In this document: piece after piece, positions 63,940-64,000 of the stretch
Layout of the letters: each line of letters begins with the position of its first letter
Position numbering within the stretch: position 1 is the stretch's first letter
The notes under the pieces: model-generated
The model's database searches: none
What the model was told of the DNA's origin: nothing
What the model saw: only the letters and a program-made list of their open reading frames with translations
Source of the DNA: Antedon mediterranea
Lineage: Eukaryota > Echinodermata > Crinoidea > Comatulida > Antedonidae
Length of the DNA stretch: 64,000 bases
Direction of reading: 5' to 3'
NCBI RefSeq assembly: GCF_964355755.1
Contig: NC_092676.1
Location: forward strand, 20,504,288 to 20,568,287
Made by a program: the position numbers and the translations under genes

Positions 63940-64000
63940 CTGTTAATATAACCACAAGCAATAGTGTCTGACACTCAAGTATATAAATTAGTAGTGAAAC

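Overview
The window is metazoan nuclear DNA. It is AT-rich, its genes are split into many short exons with canonical GT/AG junctions, and its introns and spacers are full of MITEs, SINEs, LINE fragments and tandem repeats. The gene set (a PLEKHA-type scaffold, TFB1M, WDR3 and a CH-ankyrin protein) and the repeat types suggest a marine invertebrate, possibly an echinoderm-like deuterostome. The species is an inference I cannot settle from the sequence.

Layout. (1) About 861-21920, plus strand: the 3' part of a PLEKHA5/6/7-type PH-domain gene. It has 23 exons with matching splice phases and then two alternative 3' ends. (2) 21921-30100: gene-poor spacer with a 3-kb array of interlocking hairpin palindromes (25560-28650), MITEs and a tRNA-type SINE. 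(3) 30103-42012, minus strand: a complete 26-exon gene for a 1086-residue protein with two calponin-homology-like domains followed by many ankyrin repeats. Every splice phase closes. (4) 42013-43588: a head-to-head intergenic region with an NRF-1 palindrome and several ETS/GABP motifs. It is probably a shared bidirectional promoter. (5) 43589-46352, plus strand: TFB1M, the mitochondrial 12S rRNA dimethyladenosine transferase, complete in seven coding exons. (6) 47249-63939, minus strand: the C-terminal two thirds of WDR3/UTP12, in 15 exons, running off the right edge. One 9.1-kb WDR3 intron is almost entirely a 23/18-bp satellite, interrupted by a 5'-truncated LINE with an 867-codon open frame. 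Another WDR3 intron holds a second, unrelated truncated LINE.

The genes do not form a pathway. TFB1M (mitochondrial small-subunit rRNA dimethylation) and WDR3 (cytosolic 18S rRNA processing) both serve ribosome assembly and converge tail to tail. TFB1M and the CH-ankyrin gene are divergent and may share regulation. No single undescribed system is proved. The most unusual items are the hairpin array, the higher-order satellite with its LINE insertion, the tandem-CH/ankyrin gene, a 5S-rRNA-headed SINE beside a splice donor, and the NRF-1/ETS promoter.

All exon borders were placed by eye from splice consensus, phase continuity and family similarity. No alignment or search was run.
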